DNA of 64,000 bases from positions 844,697-908,696 of the forward strand of contig NZ_JPYO01000042.1 of assembly GCF_000757485.1 (NCBI RefSeq). Direction: 5' to 3'. The notes under the pieces were generated by a model. That model saw nothing but the letters and a program-made list of their open reading frames with translations, made no database searches and was not told the DNA's origin. This DNA is from Achromobacter sp. RTa (GTDB taxonomy: Bacteria > Pseudomonadota > Gammaproteobacteria > Burkholderiales > Burkholderiaceae_B). Below, one piece after another: positions 1 to 8,097 of this stretch (position 1 is its first letter; each line of letters opens with the position of its first letter). The translations under genes were made by a program, and so were the position numbers.

Positions 1-2
1 AC

Positions 3-2615
3 GCGTGGGGCTTCCTGGACCAGAATGGCCGGCTGGCGATCCCGCCGATCTTCGAAGCGGTACGCGATTTCCGCCACGGACTGGCCGCCGTCAAATGGCA
101 GGGCCTGTGGGGCTTCATCGACACCCGCGGCCGGATGGCCGTGCGGCCGCAATTCCACGCGGTGCAGGACTTCGCGGAGATCGGCCTGGCCGTGGCCACG
201 ATCGACGGCCAGCACGAACTGATCGACCGCCAGGGCAATCGCGTGGGCGAACCGCTGGACGAGGGCGTGGCGTCCCTCCATCTGCAAGACGGCGTGCCGG
301 CGCTGGCAACGGTGGAATACAAGCTGGAGTACCGCTCCGACGCCGGAGAACGCCGCTACGGCGATGCCCGCATCCAGCTGACCGGGGCCTTCGGGAAGGG
401 CCTGTACGTCGCGATGTCGGACGAGGGCCGGTACGGGCTGGTGGACCAGAAGTGGAACTGGGTGCTGGAACCCGTCTACGAGAACATCTCGACCTCCCGC
501 GACGAGGGCGTGCTGGCCACGGCCCACGGCCCGCGCGGCGCGGTGCTGCTGGACTCGGAAGGCAAGCCGATCGGCGAAGACCAGGGCTATTGGAACCTGT
601 CGCCCTTGGGCAAGGCCTTCTGGAGCGCGGAACAGGGCCGCGGCAACTACGTCGTCCTGAATGCCGCGGGCGCGCCCGTGGCCAAACTGGGATCGGACGA
701 AGCCTACGGATCCAAGCGCTACGGCGATATCCTCCTTTACCCCTCCGGCGGCAAGCTCATGGCGCTGGCGCCGGGCCGCAGCGAACCATTGGCGCTGGGC
801 GCGGACCTGTCCGTCGCCGCCGATGATGAAGGCTACGTGCTGTTCTCGAACGCCGAGCGCGTCCCCGTCGGCCTGCTGACCCCCACGGGCGCCTGGCTTC
901 ATGGCGACACGGCGCCCGCCGGGCTGGACGAGGTCGGCCGGATGGAAGTGCAGCAGGGCAAGCTGTGGCTCTTCAAGGAGGGGGGGTTGCTGAACGTGCT
1001 GGACGCGGAAGGCCGGGCGCTGCTCAAGCCGGAAGCCGTCGCGGCCGCGCAGGAAATGGCGCTGAAGCAACTGCCTCTGGACATCTCCGGCGGCCCGCTC
1101 GGCCTGCTGGCGCAAGGCTACTGCCATTGCGGCAGCGAGACCGGCGCGGGCCTGGTGCTGGCCGACGGCAGCATCGCGGCGGATCCTTCCTGGTCGGCGG
1201 TGATCCCGCTGGACGGCGCCGACGGCTACGACGATTACCAGGTCCCGCAGCAAAGCGACCTGAAGGCGGAACAGCTGCGCTATGCCGCGGAAACGGCCGA
1301 CGGCATGCGGCTGCTGGATGCCGCCGGCAAACCCATGGACCTACCCGTGCAACAGCACATCGGGGCGTTCCGCCACGGCTATGCGCTGGCCTATGCCGGC
1401 GGCGTGAGCCGCATGATCGACCGCGACGGCAAAACCTATGCGCTGCCCGATTATTTCGACACGGAAGTCGTCGCGCCCGGCGTGGTCCGCTTCCTGAAGA
1501 CCGCGGCCGAGGACGCCCGCTGGGGCCTGTACGACTTCGTCGCCGGCAAGGAACTGTCGCCGCCCCTCTACCAGCACATCGGCGACTTCCAGGATGGCCA
1601 GGCCATCGCGTCGCTGGGGCCCGATCGCGTGGGTGTCGTCGACCGCCAGGGCAAATGGATCGTGCCGGCCAGCCACCATGCCGCGGAGCGCGTCAACGCG
1701 CAGCTGTGGAAGGTGCAACAGGCCGGCCCCCAAAAGGACGAGTACGAGCGCCCCGCAGCCCTGTTCAATGCCCAGGGCCGCGCGCTGACCGCCTTCCTGC
1801 CCAGGCTGCAGGCAGCCGCGGACGAAGACGGCACCATCATGGCCGGCGACGGCGCGCACCGCTGGATCGTCTCGCCCGATGGATCCGACGCAATGGACAT
1901 GGAAGACGCCAGCTATAGCCGCCTCGGAGACTGGATGGCGATCCGCCGCGCCCCGCGCAGCGGCTACCTGAACGCGCAGGGCCAGTGGCAGATCGCGCCC
2001 GGCTCCGCCGTCGCCGGCACGTTCCGGGGCTCGCCCGCGCGCGCGCTGCTGACGGGCGACGACGGCGCCCGCGTGATCGACGCGCAGGGCAAGACCGTTA
2101 CCGCGCTGCCCTCCGGGGAATGGAGCTGGCCCCTCGGCTCCCCCACGCTACTGCGGCGCTACTACGCCAACGACAGGCAGAAGACGGACTATACGGGGCT
2201 GGACGGCAAGGCCCGCCTCACCGTCGACGGAGACGCATCCGGCTATTCCGAAGGGTTCGCCGTGTCGCGCCTGTCGAGCAACGCCATGCGCGCGATCGAC
2301 GCCAAGGGCGCGCTGACCGGCCCTGCGTTCGACGTGCTGGGGCCGCTGAGCGAAGGCCTGGCGCCCGTCTACACGGAGGGCGCCTACGGCTACGCGAACA
2401 GCGAAGGCCAGCTGGCCCTCCTGCCCGCGTACGATGTCGTGTCGCTCTTCCGGGGCCAGCGCGCCGTCGTGTCTACGATGGACATGTCGATGATCATCGA
2501 TCCCACTGGGCGGCAGGTCGCGCGGGTGGCCATGGAATGCGGCGTGCGCGCGCTGTATGGCTCGCACAACCAGCGGCTGTGGCCGCTGACCCTGCCGAAG
2601 CGCTGCCGCAAATGA
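3..2615 (+). CDS. WG-repeat protein, 5' end outside window
   Basis: The reading frame is open from the first bases of the window, so the true start lies upstream; about 870 residues are visible. It is made of degenerate WG (KWG) beta-repeats: WGFLDQNGRLAIPP and WGFIDTRGRMAVRP right at the edge, then YGLVDQKWNWVLEP, WGLYDFVAGKELSPP, VGVVDRQGKWIVP and YGYANSEGQLALLP. WG repeats are thought to form a beta-propeller-like or solenoid binding surface; no catalytic motif is visible. No export signal can be judged because the N-terminus is missing. The stop is followed after 21 bp by the convergent end of the next gene. The repeat family is certain; the function is unknown. Confidence 0.85.
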   Translation, partial: AWGFLDQNGRLAIPPIFEAVRDFRHGLAAVKWQGLWGFIDTRGRMAVRPQFHAVQDFAEIGLAVATIDGQHELIDRQGNRVGEPLDEGVASLHLQDGVPALATVEYKLEYRSDAGERRYGDARIQLTGAFGKGLYVAMSDEGRYGLVDQKWNWVLEPVYENISTSRDEGVLATAHGPRGAVLLDSEGKPIGEDQGYWNLSPLGKAFWSAEQGRGNYVVLNAAGAPVAKLGSDEAYGSKRYGDILLYPSGGKLMALAPGRSEPLALGADLSVAADDEGYVLFSNAERVPVGLLTPTGAWLHGDTAPAGLDEVGRMEVQQGKLWLFKEGGLLNVLDAEGRALLKPEAVAAAQEMALKQLPLDISGGPLGLLAQGYCHCGSETGAGLVLADGSIAADPSWSAVIPLDGADGYDDYQVPQQSDLKAEQLRYAAETADGMRLLDAAGKPMDLPVQQHIGAFRHGYALAYAGGVSRMIDRDGKTYALPDYFDTEVVAPGVVRFLKTAAEDARWGLYDFVAGKELSPPLYQHIGDFQDGQAIASLGPDRVGVVDRQGKWIVPASHHAAERVNAQLWKVQQAGPQKDEYERPAALFNAQGRALTAFLPRLQAAADEDGTIMAGDGAHRWIVSPDGSDAMDMEDASYSRLGDWMAIRRAPRSGYLNAQGQWQIAPGSAVAGTFRGSPARALLTGDDGARVIDAQGKTVTALPSGEWSWPLGSPTLLRRYYANDRQKTDYTGLDGKARLTVDGDASGYSEGFAVSRLSSNAMRAIDAKGALTGPAFDVLGPLSEGLAPVYTEGAYGYANSEGQLALLPAYDVVSLFRGQRAVVSTMDMSMIIDPTGRQVARVAMECGVRALYGSHNQRLWPLTLPKRCRK

Positions 2616-2636
2616 CGCCCGCCTGGCGCTGGACGC

Positions 2637-3497
2637 CTATTGCGCGTCCAGCGCCAGGTAGCGGCGGGTCTGCACGATTTCCTCGCGTTCCTTGAAGCTG
2701 GTCAGCCTGTCGGCCATCTCGCTGCTGTCGCCCGTCCGCCGGATGGCGGCCAGCGTGGCCTGCATGGCGTGGATGGCCGCGCGCTGCAGGTCGGACGGAA
2801 TGATGACCAGGCGGTAGCCCATCGCCGCGAGCTCGGGCAGCGGCACCAGCGGCGTCTTGCCGCCATAGAACATATTGATGAGCTTCAGGCCGGGCAGGCG
2901 CTGCGCGATGGCCTGGATCTGCTCCGGCGTCTCGGGCGCCTCCACGAACAGCATGTCGGCGCCAGCCTTCAGGTAGCGTTCCGCGCGGGACAACGCGGCG
3001 TCGAAGCCTTCCACCGCGATGGCGTCGGTGCGGGCGATGACCAGCGCATCGGCGTCGCTCAAGGTCTGGCGCGCGATGTGCACCTTGCGGCACATCTCTT
3101 CCACGTCGACCAGGCTCTTGTCGTCCAGGTGGCCGCAGCGCTTGGGAAAAGACTGGTCCTCGATGTGGAAAGCCGCCACGCCGGCACGCTCCAGGATGCG
3201 CACGGTGCGCTCCACGTTGGCCGATCCGCCGAAGCCCGTATCGGCGTCCGCCACCACAGGCAGGCCGCTGGCGTCCACGATCTTCTCCACCCGGTCCATC
3301 ACTTCGGTAAAGCTCAGCAGGCCGATGTCCGGATAGCCGGCCGCGCGCGCAATGGCGCCGCCGCTGGCATAGACGGCGGGAAAGCCGGCCGCGGCCACCA
3401 GCCGCGCCGACATGCCGTCATAGGCCCCTGGCGCGACGACGATGTCTTCGGCCAGGCGCTGGCGCAACAGGGTGCTGGGTTTGGGAGCGGCGGTCAT
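2637..3497 (-). CDS. Isocitrate lyase/PEP mutase family enzyme (oxaloacetate decarboxylase or methylisocitrate lyase-like)
   Basis: A 286-residue TIM-barrel protein of the ICL/PEPM superfamily. It carries the metal-binding DADTGFG motif (about 84-90), HIEDQ (about 111-115) and the lyase signature KRCGH (about 119-123). The KRCGH cysteine argues for C-C bond lyase or decarboxylase chemistry on a 2-oxo or 2-hydroxy acid rather than phosphonate chemistry. I placed the start at 3497, not at an ATG 36 bp upstream, because AAGGA lies at ribosome-binding distance before it. It is divergent from a LysR gene across about 100 bp of AT-rich DNA, the usual layout of a LysR-controlled target. The exact substrate cannot be told from the sequence. 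Confidence 0.85.
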   Translation of the reverse strand: MTAAPKPSTLLRQRLAEDIVVAPGAYDGMSARLVAAAGFPAVYASGGAIARAAGYPDIGLLSFTEVMDRVEKIVDASGLPVVADADTGFGGSANVERTVRILERAGVAAFHIEDQSFPKRCGHLDDKSLVDVEEMCRKVHIARQTLSDADALVIARTDAIAVEGFDAALSRAERYLKAGADMLFVEAPETPEQIQAIAQRLPGLKLINMFYGGKTPLVPLPELAAMGYRLVIIPSDLQRAAIHAMQATLAAIRRTGDSSEMADRLTSFKEREEIVQTRRYLALDAQ

Positions 3498-3601
3498 GCG
3501 GATTCCTTGCAGGAGTGGATCGAATGCAGCCATGATCCGCCCGTCGGAATAGAATGTCCAATATATGAAAAATTTATAATTAGTACTTTTTACATACTGA
3601 T
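3498..3601. promoter_or_regulatory. Divergent promoter region between lyase-family gene and LysR gene
   Basis: About 50 bp next to the LysR start is strikingly AT-rich in an otherwise GC-rich window, with TATA-tgaaaaatt-TATA near 3562-3578 as a possible weak LysR-type dyad. LysR proteins usually bind such T-N11-A dyads between divergent genes. No clear -35/-10 pair can be assigned by eye. Confidence 0.4.
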
Positions 3602-4477
3602 ATGGAACTCCGCCATCTGCGCTACTTCGTCGCCACCGCCGAGGCCCAGCATTTCACTCGGGCGGCGGAACAATTGGGCATGGCGCAACCGCCTCTGTCC
3701 CAGCAGATCCGCCAGCTGGAGCAGGAAGTCGGCACGCCGCTTTTCGACCGCACCGGACGCGGCGTGGCGCTGAACGACGCGGGCCGCGCCTTCCTGGGCT
3801 GCGCACAGGACATCCTGCAACGCGCGCAGGCAGCCGTCCTGGTGGCGCAACGCGCCGCGCGCGGCGAGGTCGGGGAACTGACCCTGGGGTTCACGGAATC
3901 CGCATCGTTCAATGGCGTGGTGACCGAGCTGATCCGGCAGTACCGGCAACGCTACCCGGACGTAGAGATGACGCTATCGCAGGGCGACAGCGAAACGTTG
4001 GTGGCGCAGCTGCGCAACGGCGCAATCGACGCGGCTTTCGTGCGGCCGCCCTTTGCGCTGGACGGCGGGCTGGCGTTCACGCAACTGGCGCAGGAGCCTC
4101 TGGTGGTGGCGCTGCCTCTCGGCCACCCGCTGGCGCGGCGCAAGCGGCTGGCGCCCGCCGACCTGGCGCGGGAACGCTTCATTCTGTATTCCCGCAAGTC
4201 CGGCTACGGGCTTAGCGCGGACATCATGGCGGCATGCCGGCAACACGGCTTGAGCCCGCAGATCGGGCAGCGCGCGCCGCAGCTGTCGTCCGCGGTGAAC
4301 CTGGTGGCGGCGGGCATGGGCGTGGCGGTCGTGCCGGCTTCCCTGCGCCACCTGCGCCCCGACGGCGTGGTGTACCGCCCTTTCTCGCTGGACTGGCCGC
4401 GCGCGGTGCTGGGGCTGGCGGTGCGACGGGAAGGGATGGGGGGACGGGTGCGGAATTTGTTGGAACTGGCGGGGTAG
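3602..4477 (+). CDS. LysR-family transcriptional regulator
   Basis: 291 residues, the usual LysR length. The N-terminal winged helix begins MELRHLRYFVATAEAQHFTRAAEQL and continues MAQPPLSQQIRQLEQEVGTPLFDRTGR, the classic LysR helix-turn-helix, close to BenM/CatM-type members. A substrate-binding domain follows from about residue 90. It is transcribed divergently from the lyase-family enzyme at 2637-3497 and is its likely regulator (inference). No good Shine-Dalgarno sequence precedes the ATG. The stop is 12 bp before a single GTGTCAGACAC repeat box. Confidence 0.92.
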   Translation: MELRHLRYFVATAEAQHFTRAAEQLGMAQPPLSQQIRQLEQEVGTPLFDRTGRGVALNDAGRAFLGCAQDILQRAQAAVLVAQRAARGEVGELTLGFTESASFNGVVTELIRQYRQRYPDVEMTLSQGDSETLVAQLRNGAIDAAFVRPPFALDGGLAFTQLAQEPLVVALPLGHPLARRKRLAPADLARERFILYSRKSGYGLSADIMAACRQHGLSPQIGQRAPQLSSAVNLVAAGMGVAVVPASLRHLRPDGVVYRPFSLDWPRAVLGLAVRREGMGGRVRNLLELAG

Positions 4478-4489
4478 CTTTACATGGGG

Positions 4490-4500
4490 GTGTCAGACAC
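4490..4500. repeat. Single GTGTCAGACAC box
   Basis: One copy of the 11-bp quasi-palindrome GTGTC-A-GACAC, preceded by GGGG. It lies between two convergent stop codons and ends directly at the stop of the siderophore-interacting protein gene. It is the only isolated box in the window; most others come in pairs about 62 bp apart. Confidence 0.8.
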
Positions 4501-5316
4501 TCACCCCTCATGCGACTCATGCACCGCCACCGCTCCCCGCTTCCAATAGCTGGCGGCGCGGATGCGGCTCTTGTCGACGCCATGCCCCGCAACCATGATT
4601 TCCCGCAGCGCCTTGGCCACGGCCGACTCCGCCGCCACCCACACATAGCCTTCGCCCGGCGGCAGGCGCAGGTCGCGCGCGGCCTCCAGCAGCAGCACGC
4701 TGTGGCCTGGCGCGGCGCCGTTGCGGTGCAGCCAGCGGATCGACGCCTGGGCGGCGGTGGGCAGCGGGATTTCGTTCGATTCGGCCGGCACTTCGATCAG
4801 CACCAGCGCCTGTGCGGCCGCGGGCAGCTCTTCCAGGCGGCGCGCGATGGCGGGCAAGGCGGTTTCGTCGCCGATCAGCACGTGCCAATCGAAACCCTTG
4901 GGCACCACGAAAGAGCCGCGCGGCCCGCCGATGCCCAACTGTTGCCCAGGCGCGGCCTGCTCGGCCCAGGTCGAGGCGGGGCCGTCGCCGTGCAGCACGA
5001 AATCGATGACGAGCTCTTTGCTTGCCGTGTCGTAGCGGCGCGGCGTGTAGTCGCGCGCGGCGGGCTTGGGCGCGCCCTCGGGGAACTTGACGCCGTCCGG
5101 CCCGACGGTGGGCAGCGCCGGGGGCTGCGACGGGTCGGCGGGAAAGAACAGCTTCACGTGATCGTCGAACGAGGCGGACACGAAGTCATGCAGATCGTCG
5201 CCAGTAAAGGTGACGCGGGCCAGCAGGCCGGCAATGCGCTCGACGCTTGCAACGGTCAGCACGCGCATCTTCAGCTCGTGGCGGACGCGTTCGACATTCA
5301 GGTCGGTACGGGTCAT
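4501..5316 (-). CDS. yqjH: Siderophore-interacting protein, NADPH-dependent ferric-chelate reductase (YqjH-like)
   Basis: 271 residues. The N-terminal half is the FAD-binding SIP domain, with flavin-binding RDYTPRRYD at about 88-96. The C-terminal half is the SIP NAD(P)H-binding domain (GDETALPAIARRLEELP, and VWVAAESAVAKALREIMV near the end). The family releases iron from ferric siderophores by cytoplasmic reduction. I chose the ATG at 5316 because CTGGAG sits six bases upstream; the frame runs further up but overlaps the preceding gene. It follows a YqjI-like repressor gene by 26 bp in the same direction, so both are probably one autoregulated unit. In E. coli the homologous pair is divergent. 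Confidence 0.88.
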   Translation of the reverse strand: MTRTDLNVERVRHELKMRVLTVASVERIAGLLARVTFTGDDLHDFVSASFDDHVKLFFPADPSQPPALPTVGPDGVKFPEGAPKPAARDYTPRRYDTASKELVIDFVLHGDGPASTWAEQAAPGQQLGIGGPRGSFVVPKGFDWHVLIGDETALPAIARRLEELPAAAQALVLIEVPAESNEIPLPTAAQASIRWLHRNGAAPGHSVLLLEAARDLRLPPGEGYVWVAAESAVAKALREIMVAGHGVDKSRIRAASYWKRGAVAVHESHEG

Positions 5317-5342
5317 GAATACTCCAGGAATGAGGTCTGAAA

Positions 5343-6080
5343 TCAGGAACAGGGGCCCGTGATTTCTTCTGTTGCGCGCGCCAGGATGGCGGCGATGCGG
5401 CGCTGCTCCTTGGGAGTGGCGTCGGTGCGTTCCAGCAGCGCGCGCTTGAGCGCCTGGCGAGCCTCCACGAATTCCGGCAGCCATCCGGTCGCGGTGTCCT
5501 CGCCTTCGGGGCCCGTGGCACGCGGCTGGCCGCTCCAGGCCTGGCGCATCCAGTCCATCTTGCGCGCGACGTGCTTGAGCTTGTTGAACATGAGGGAGAG
5601 GCGCTCGCGGTTGCCGTCCAGGTGCGCGCGGCCGGGCTCCGCCAGGTGGTAGCGCTTTTTCGCGCCGGCCTGCTCGACCGTGGCGTAGCCCAGTTCTTCC
5701 AGGTAGGTCAGCGCGGGATAGACCATGCCGGGGCTGGGCGTGTAGAAGCCGTTGCTGAGCGCGCCCAGCGCCTTGATGAGCTCATAGCCGTGGCTGGGGT
5801 TTTGCTCCAGCAGGCCCAGCAGCATGAGCTGAAGGTCGTCGCTGCTGACCTTGCGGCCGCGCGCCCAGCCGCGCCCGTCTCCGCCGAAACCGTCGGCGTC
5901 TCCGCGGCCATCGGGCGAACCCGAGAACCAGTCGCCCTCCGCGCCCGCGAGGCGCTGGTGATGGGCGTGCCGGCCGTCGTGATCGTGTTGCGGGGCGTGG
6001 CCATGGCCATGGCCGTGGGCCTGGTTGCGGGAGCGGCGCGGTCCGCGGGGGAATGCGGTCAGGAATTGGGGATGGCGCAT
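5343..6080 (-). CDS. yqjI: PadR-family repressor with His-rich metal-binding N-terminus (YqjI-like)
   Basis: 245 residues. Residues about 22-41 are a histidine-rich stretch (HGHGHGH, HDHDG, HAHH) suited to binding nickel or iron. A PadR winged helix follows (LQLMLLGLLEQNPSHGYEL, then FYTPSPGMVYPALTYLEELGY), then a helical dimerisation arm. E. coli YqjI has this architecture and represses yqjH and itself, responding to nickel. The start at 6080 is firm: AAGGAG lies seven bases before the ATG. Directly upstream is a 30-bp AT-rich dyad, the likely operator. The yqjH-like gene follows at once. Confidence 0.88.
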   Translation of the reverse strand: MRHPQFLTAFPRGPRRSRNQAHGHGHGHAPQHDHDGRHAHHQRLAGAEGDWFSGSPDGRGDADGFGGDGRGWARGRKVSSDDLQLMLLGLLEQNPSHGYELIKALGALSNGFYTPSPGMVYPALTYLEELGYATVEQAGAKKRYHLAEPGRAHLDGNRERLSLMFNKLKHVARKMDWMRQAWSGQPRATGPEGEDTATGWLPEFVEARQALKRALLERTDATPKEQRRIAAILARATEEITGPCS

Positions 6081-6096
6081 GGAATCTCCTTTCCGT

Positions 6097-6126
6097 GTAT
6101 CTTAAGATATATATCTTACGATATAC
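6097..6126. promoter_or_regulatory. 30-bp dyad, candidate YqjI/PadR operator
   Basis: A near-perfect palindrome. The left half begins GTATCTTAAGATATA and the right half ends TATCTTACGATATAC, with few mismatches. It lies 16 bp before the yqjI-like ATG and just upstream of its Shine-Dalgarno sequence, where bound repressor would block transcription of yqjI-yqjH. The symmetry is seen directly; assigning it to this repressor is inference from position. Confidence 0.7.
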
Positions 6127-6143
6127 GCACCATGATCTTTCCG

Positions 6144-7037
6144 TCAAGCCCGGCATTCGCTCACCCCCGCCGCGATGCCGCCCACGATCAGCGCCATGCC
6201 CGCCAGCAACGAAGCGCCGACCGGCTCTTGCAGGATCACCGCCGAGCACAGCAGGCCGAACACCGGCACACCCAGCAGGCCGATGGACGTAACGCCCGCG
6301 GGCAAGGCCCGGTTCACGGTCACGGCCGCCCAGTACGCCACCGCGATGCCGAATATGCCGGCGTAGCCCAGCAGCCATGCCAGGTCCGCGCTCCACGCCA
6401 CCACGGGCGCGCCTTCCGCTGCGTACGCCGCCGCCGACAGCACCGCCGACGCCAGCAAGGCCTGCCAGAACGCAAGTTCGAAGGGCGGCGTGGCCCAACG
6501 GTGCGCGCGCACGTAGACGATGTTGGCCGCCCAGCACAGGGCCGCCAGCAGGATCAGGCCGTTGCCGGCCAGCGCGTCTCGGCTGTGCCAGTCGAAGGCG
6601 AGCGGATTGAATATGACGATCAGCCCCAGCATGCCCAGCGCCAGGCCGGCCTGCCTGGCCCGGCCTATGGATTCGCCCAGGAACAGCCAGGCGGCCGGAA
6701 TCACCCACAGCGGCGTGGTGTACGCCAGCACGACCGATCTGCCCGCGGACACATATTGCAGCCCCAGGCTGACCAGGGCCGCGAACGCGCCCATGTGCAG
6801 CAGCCCCACGCTGAGGATGACGGGGATATCGGCCTTCACCGGCCAGGCCACGCGGCGCAAGGCCAGGCCGAGCGCCAACAGCGCGGCGGTGCCTGCGATG
6901 CTGCGCGCGGCGGCGGCCCAGATGGGCGTCATGTATTGCAGCAGCAGCTTGTTGACGACCCAGGTGAATCCCCAGGCCAGCACCACCACGCCCAGAAGCA
7001 ACAGCGCATTGCGGCGGGAAAGCACGGCGTCGGACAT
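6144..7037 (-). CDS. EamA/DMT-family transporter
   Basis: 297 residues with about ten hydrophobic helices in two repeated halves, the drug/metabolite transporter pattern. The N-terminal half holds WGFTWVVNKLLLQYMTPIWAAAARS, typical of EamA proteins, which export amino acids or small metabolites. It is on the same strand as yqjI-yqjH, but the operator-like dyad lies between them, so it is probably a separate unit. The start at 7037 has no strong Shine-Dalgarno sequence. The substrate is not predictable. Confidence 0.88.
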   Translation of the reverse strand: MSDAVLSRRNALLLLGVVVLAWGFTWVVNKLLLQYMTPIWAAAARSIAGTAALLALGLALRRVAWPVKADIPVILSVGLLHMGAFAALVSLGLQYVSAGRSVVLAYTTPLWVIPAAWLFLGESIGRARQAGLALGMLGLIVIFNPLAFDWHSRDALAGNGLILLAALCWAANIVYVRAHRWATPPFELAFWQALLASAVLSAAAYAAEGAPVVAWSADLAWLLGYAGIFGIAVAYWAAVTVNRALPAGVTSIGLLGVPVFGLLCSAVILQEPVGASLLAGMALIVGGIAAGVSECRA

Positions 7038-7125
7038 GATGGCAGCGGCGGAATCCGCGGAAAGCCGGAAAGGAAAAGCCGACTATAGGAGCCGCGCGTG
7101 GCCGGCTCGTAGACCCACGCCCCGC

Positions 7126-8013
7126 CTATTCTCTGGGGCCACGCACGCCGGGCGCATGCGGGCCCGGGGCCTGGAGCCAGCGCGCGAACTCTCCCGCCCG
7201 TGATTCGCCGGGCGCCGGGGCATAGACCACCAGGCGCAGGTGCCGGCTCTCGTCGACGGAAAGCGTCGCGTGTTCGAACGCCAGTTCACCCAGGGGCTCG
7301 ATCCTCAGGCTGCGCAGGCCTATGCACGCGCCGTGCACGTCGTGTTCGCGCCACCAGGCCTTGAAGTCCGGCGACACGCGCTCCAGTTCGTCGACGAGTT
7401 CCGCCACGTCGGGCTCGCCCGCGGCGCTGGCGAAATCACGCCGGAAGGTGGATAGCATCGCGGGCGCCTGCGCCGACCAGTCCACGAACAATTGCCGCAT
7501 CGCCGGGGCCGCGAACAGCATCCACAGCAGGTTGCGGCGCCCCGCCGGCTGCGCCGCAAAGCCGAACACACGGTCGGCCGCCGCGTTCCACGCCACCACG
7601 TCCCAGCGCAGGTTCAGGATATAGGCCGGGCGCGCGGGCAGATCGTCCATCAGGCGGCGCACCTGCGCCGGCACCGTGCACCAGGTGCGGCCCGGTTCGG
7701 ACGGAGGACGCTGGTGCGCCAGCAGATACAGGTGGCGCCGTTCGGCGGCATCCAGCTTCAGCACGCGCGCAAGGTTTTCCAGAAAGCCGGCCGACACGCT
7801 GATGTTGCGGCCCTGTTCGAACCAGGTGTACCAGGCCAGCCCCACGCCGGCCAGCGCGGCCACTTCCTCGCGGCGCAGGCCCGGCGTGCGCCGGCGGCCG
7901 CCGGCGGGCAGGCCGAGCTCGGAGGGAGCGAGCCGCGCGCGGCGCAGGCGCAGGAATTCGGACAGATCGGAGCGGGTACGCTCCAGGCGCCGGGACGCCG
8001 CGGTTTCAGTCAT
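7126..8013 (-). CDS. XRE-type regulator with MmyB-like ligand domain
   Basis: 295 residues. An N-terminal helix-turn-helix (LRLRRARLAPSELGLP, then RRTPGLRREEVAALAGVGLAWYTWFEQGR) is followed by a PAS-like MmyB ligand-binding domain (PAYILNLRWDVVAWNAAADRVFGF). This architecture is common among actinobacterial and proteobacterial regulators placed beside a transporter or reductase they control. The frame stays open far upstream, but that part is antisense to the MFS gene; the ATG at 8013 gives the expected family N-terminus. It is divergent from the MFS transporter across 84 bp, its likely target. Confidence 0.88.
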   Translation of the reverse strand: MTETAASRRLERTRSDLSEFLRLRRARLAPSELGLPAGGRRRTPGLRREEVAALAGVGLAWYTWFEQGRNISVSAGFLENLARVLKLDAAERRHLYLLAHQRPPSEPGRTWCTVPAQVRRLMDDLPARPAYILNLRWDVVAWNAAADRVFGFAAQPAGRRNLLWMLFAAPAMRQLFVDWSAQAPAMLSTFRRDFASAAGEPDVAELVDELERVSPDFKAWWREHDVHGACIGLRSLRIEPLGELAFEHATLSVDESRHLRLVVYAPAPGESRAGEFARWLQAPGPHAPGVRGPRE

Positions 8014-8097
8014 GGTCGTATTGCAGGCAGTAATAGCATAAACAGCTAAATTGTATAAGGCTGAAAGCCTCACCAGAATAGCGCCCATCTTCACTCG

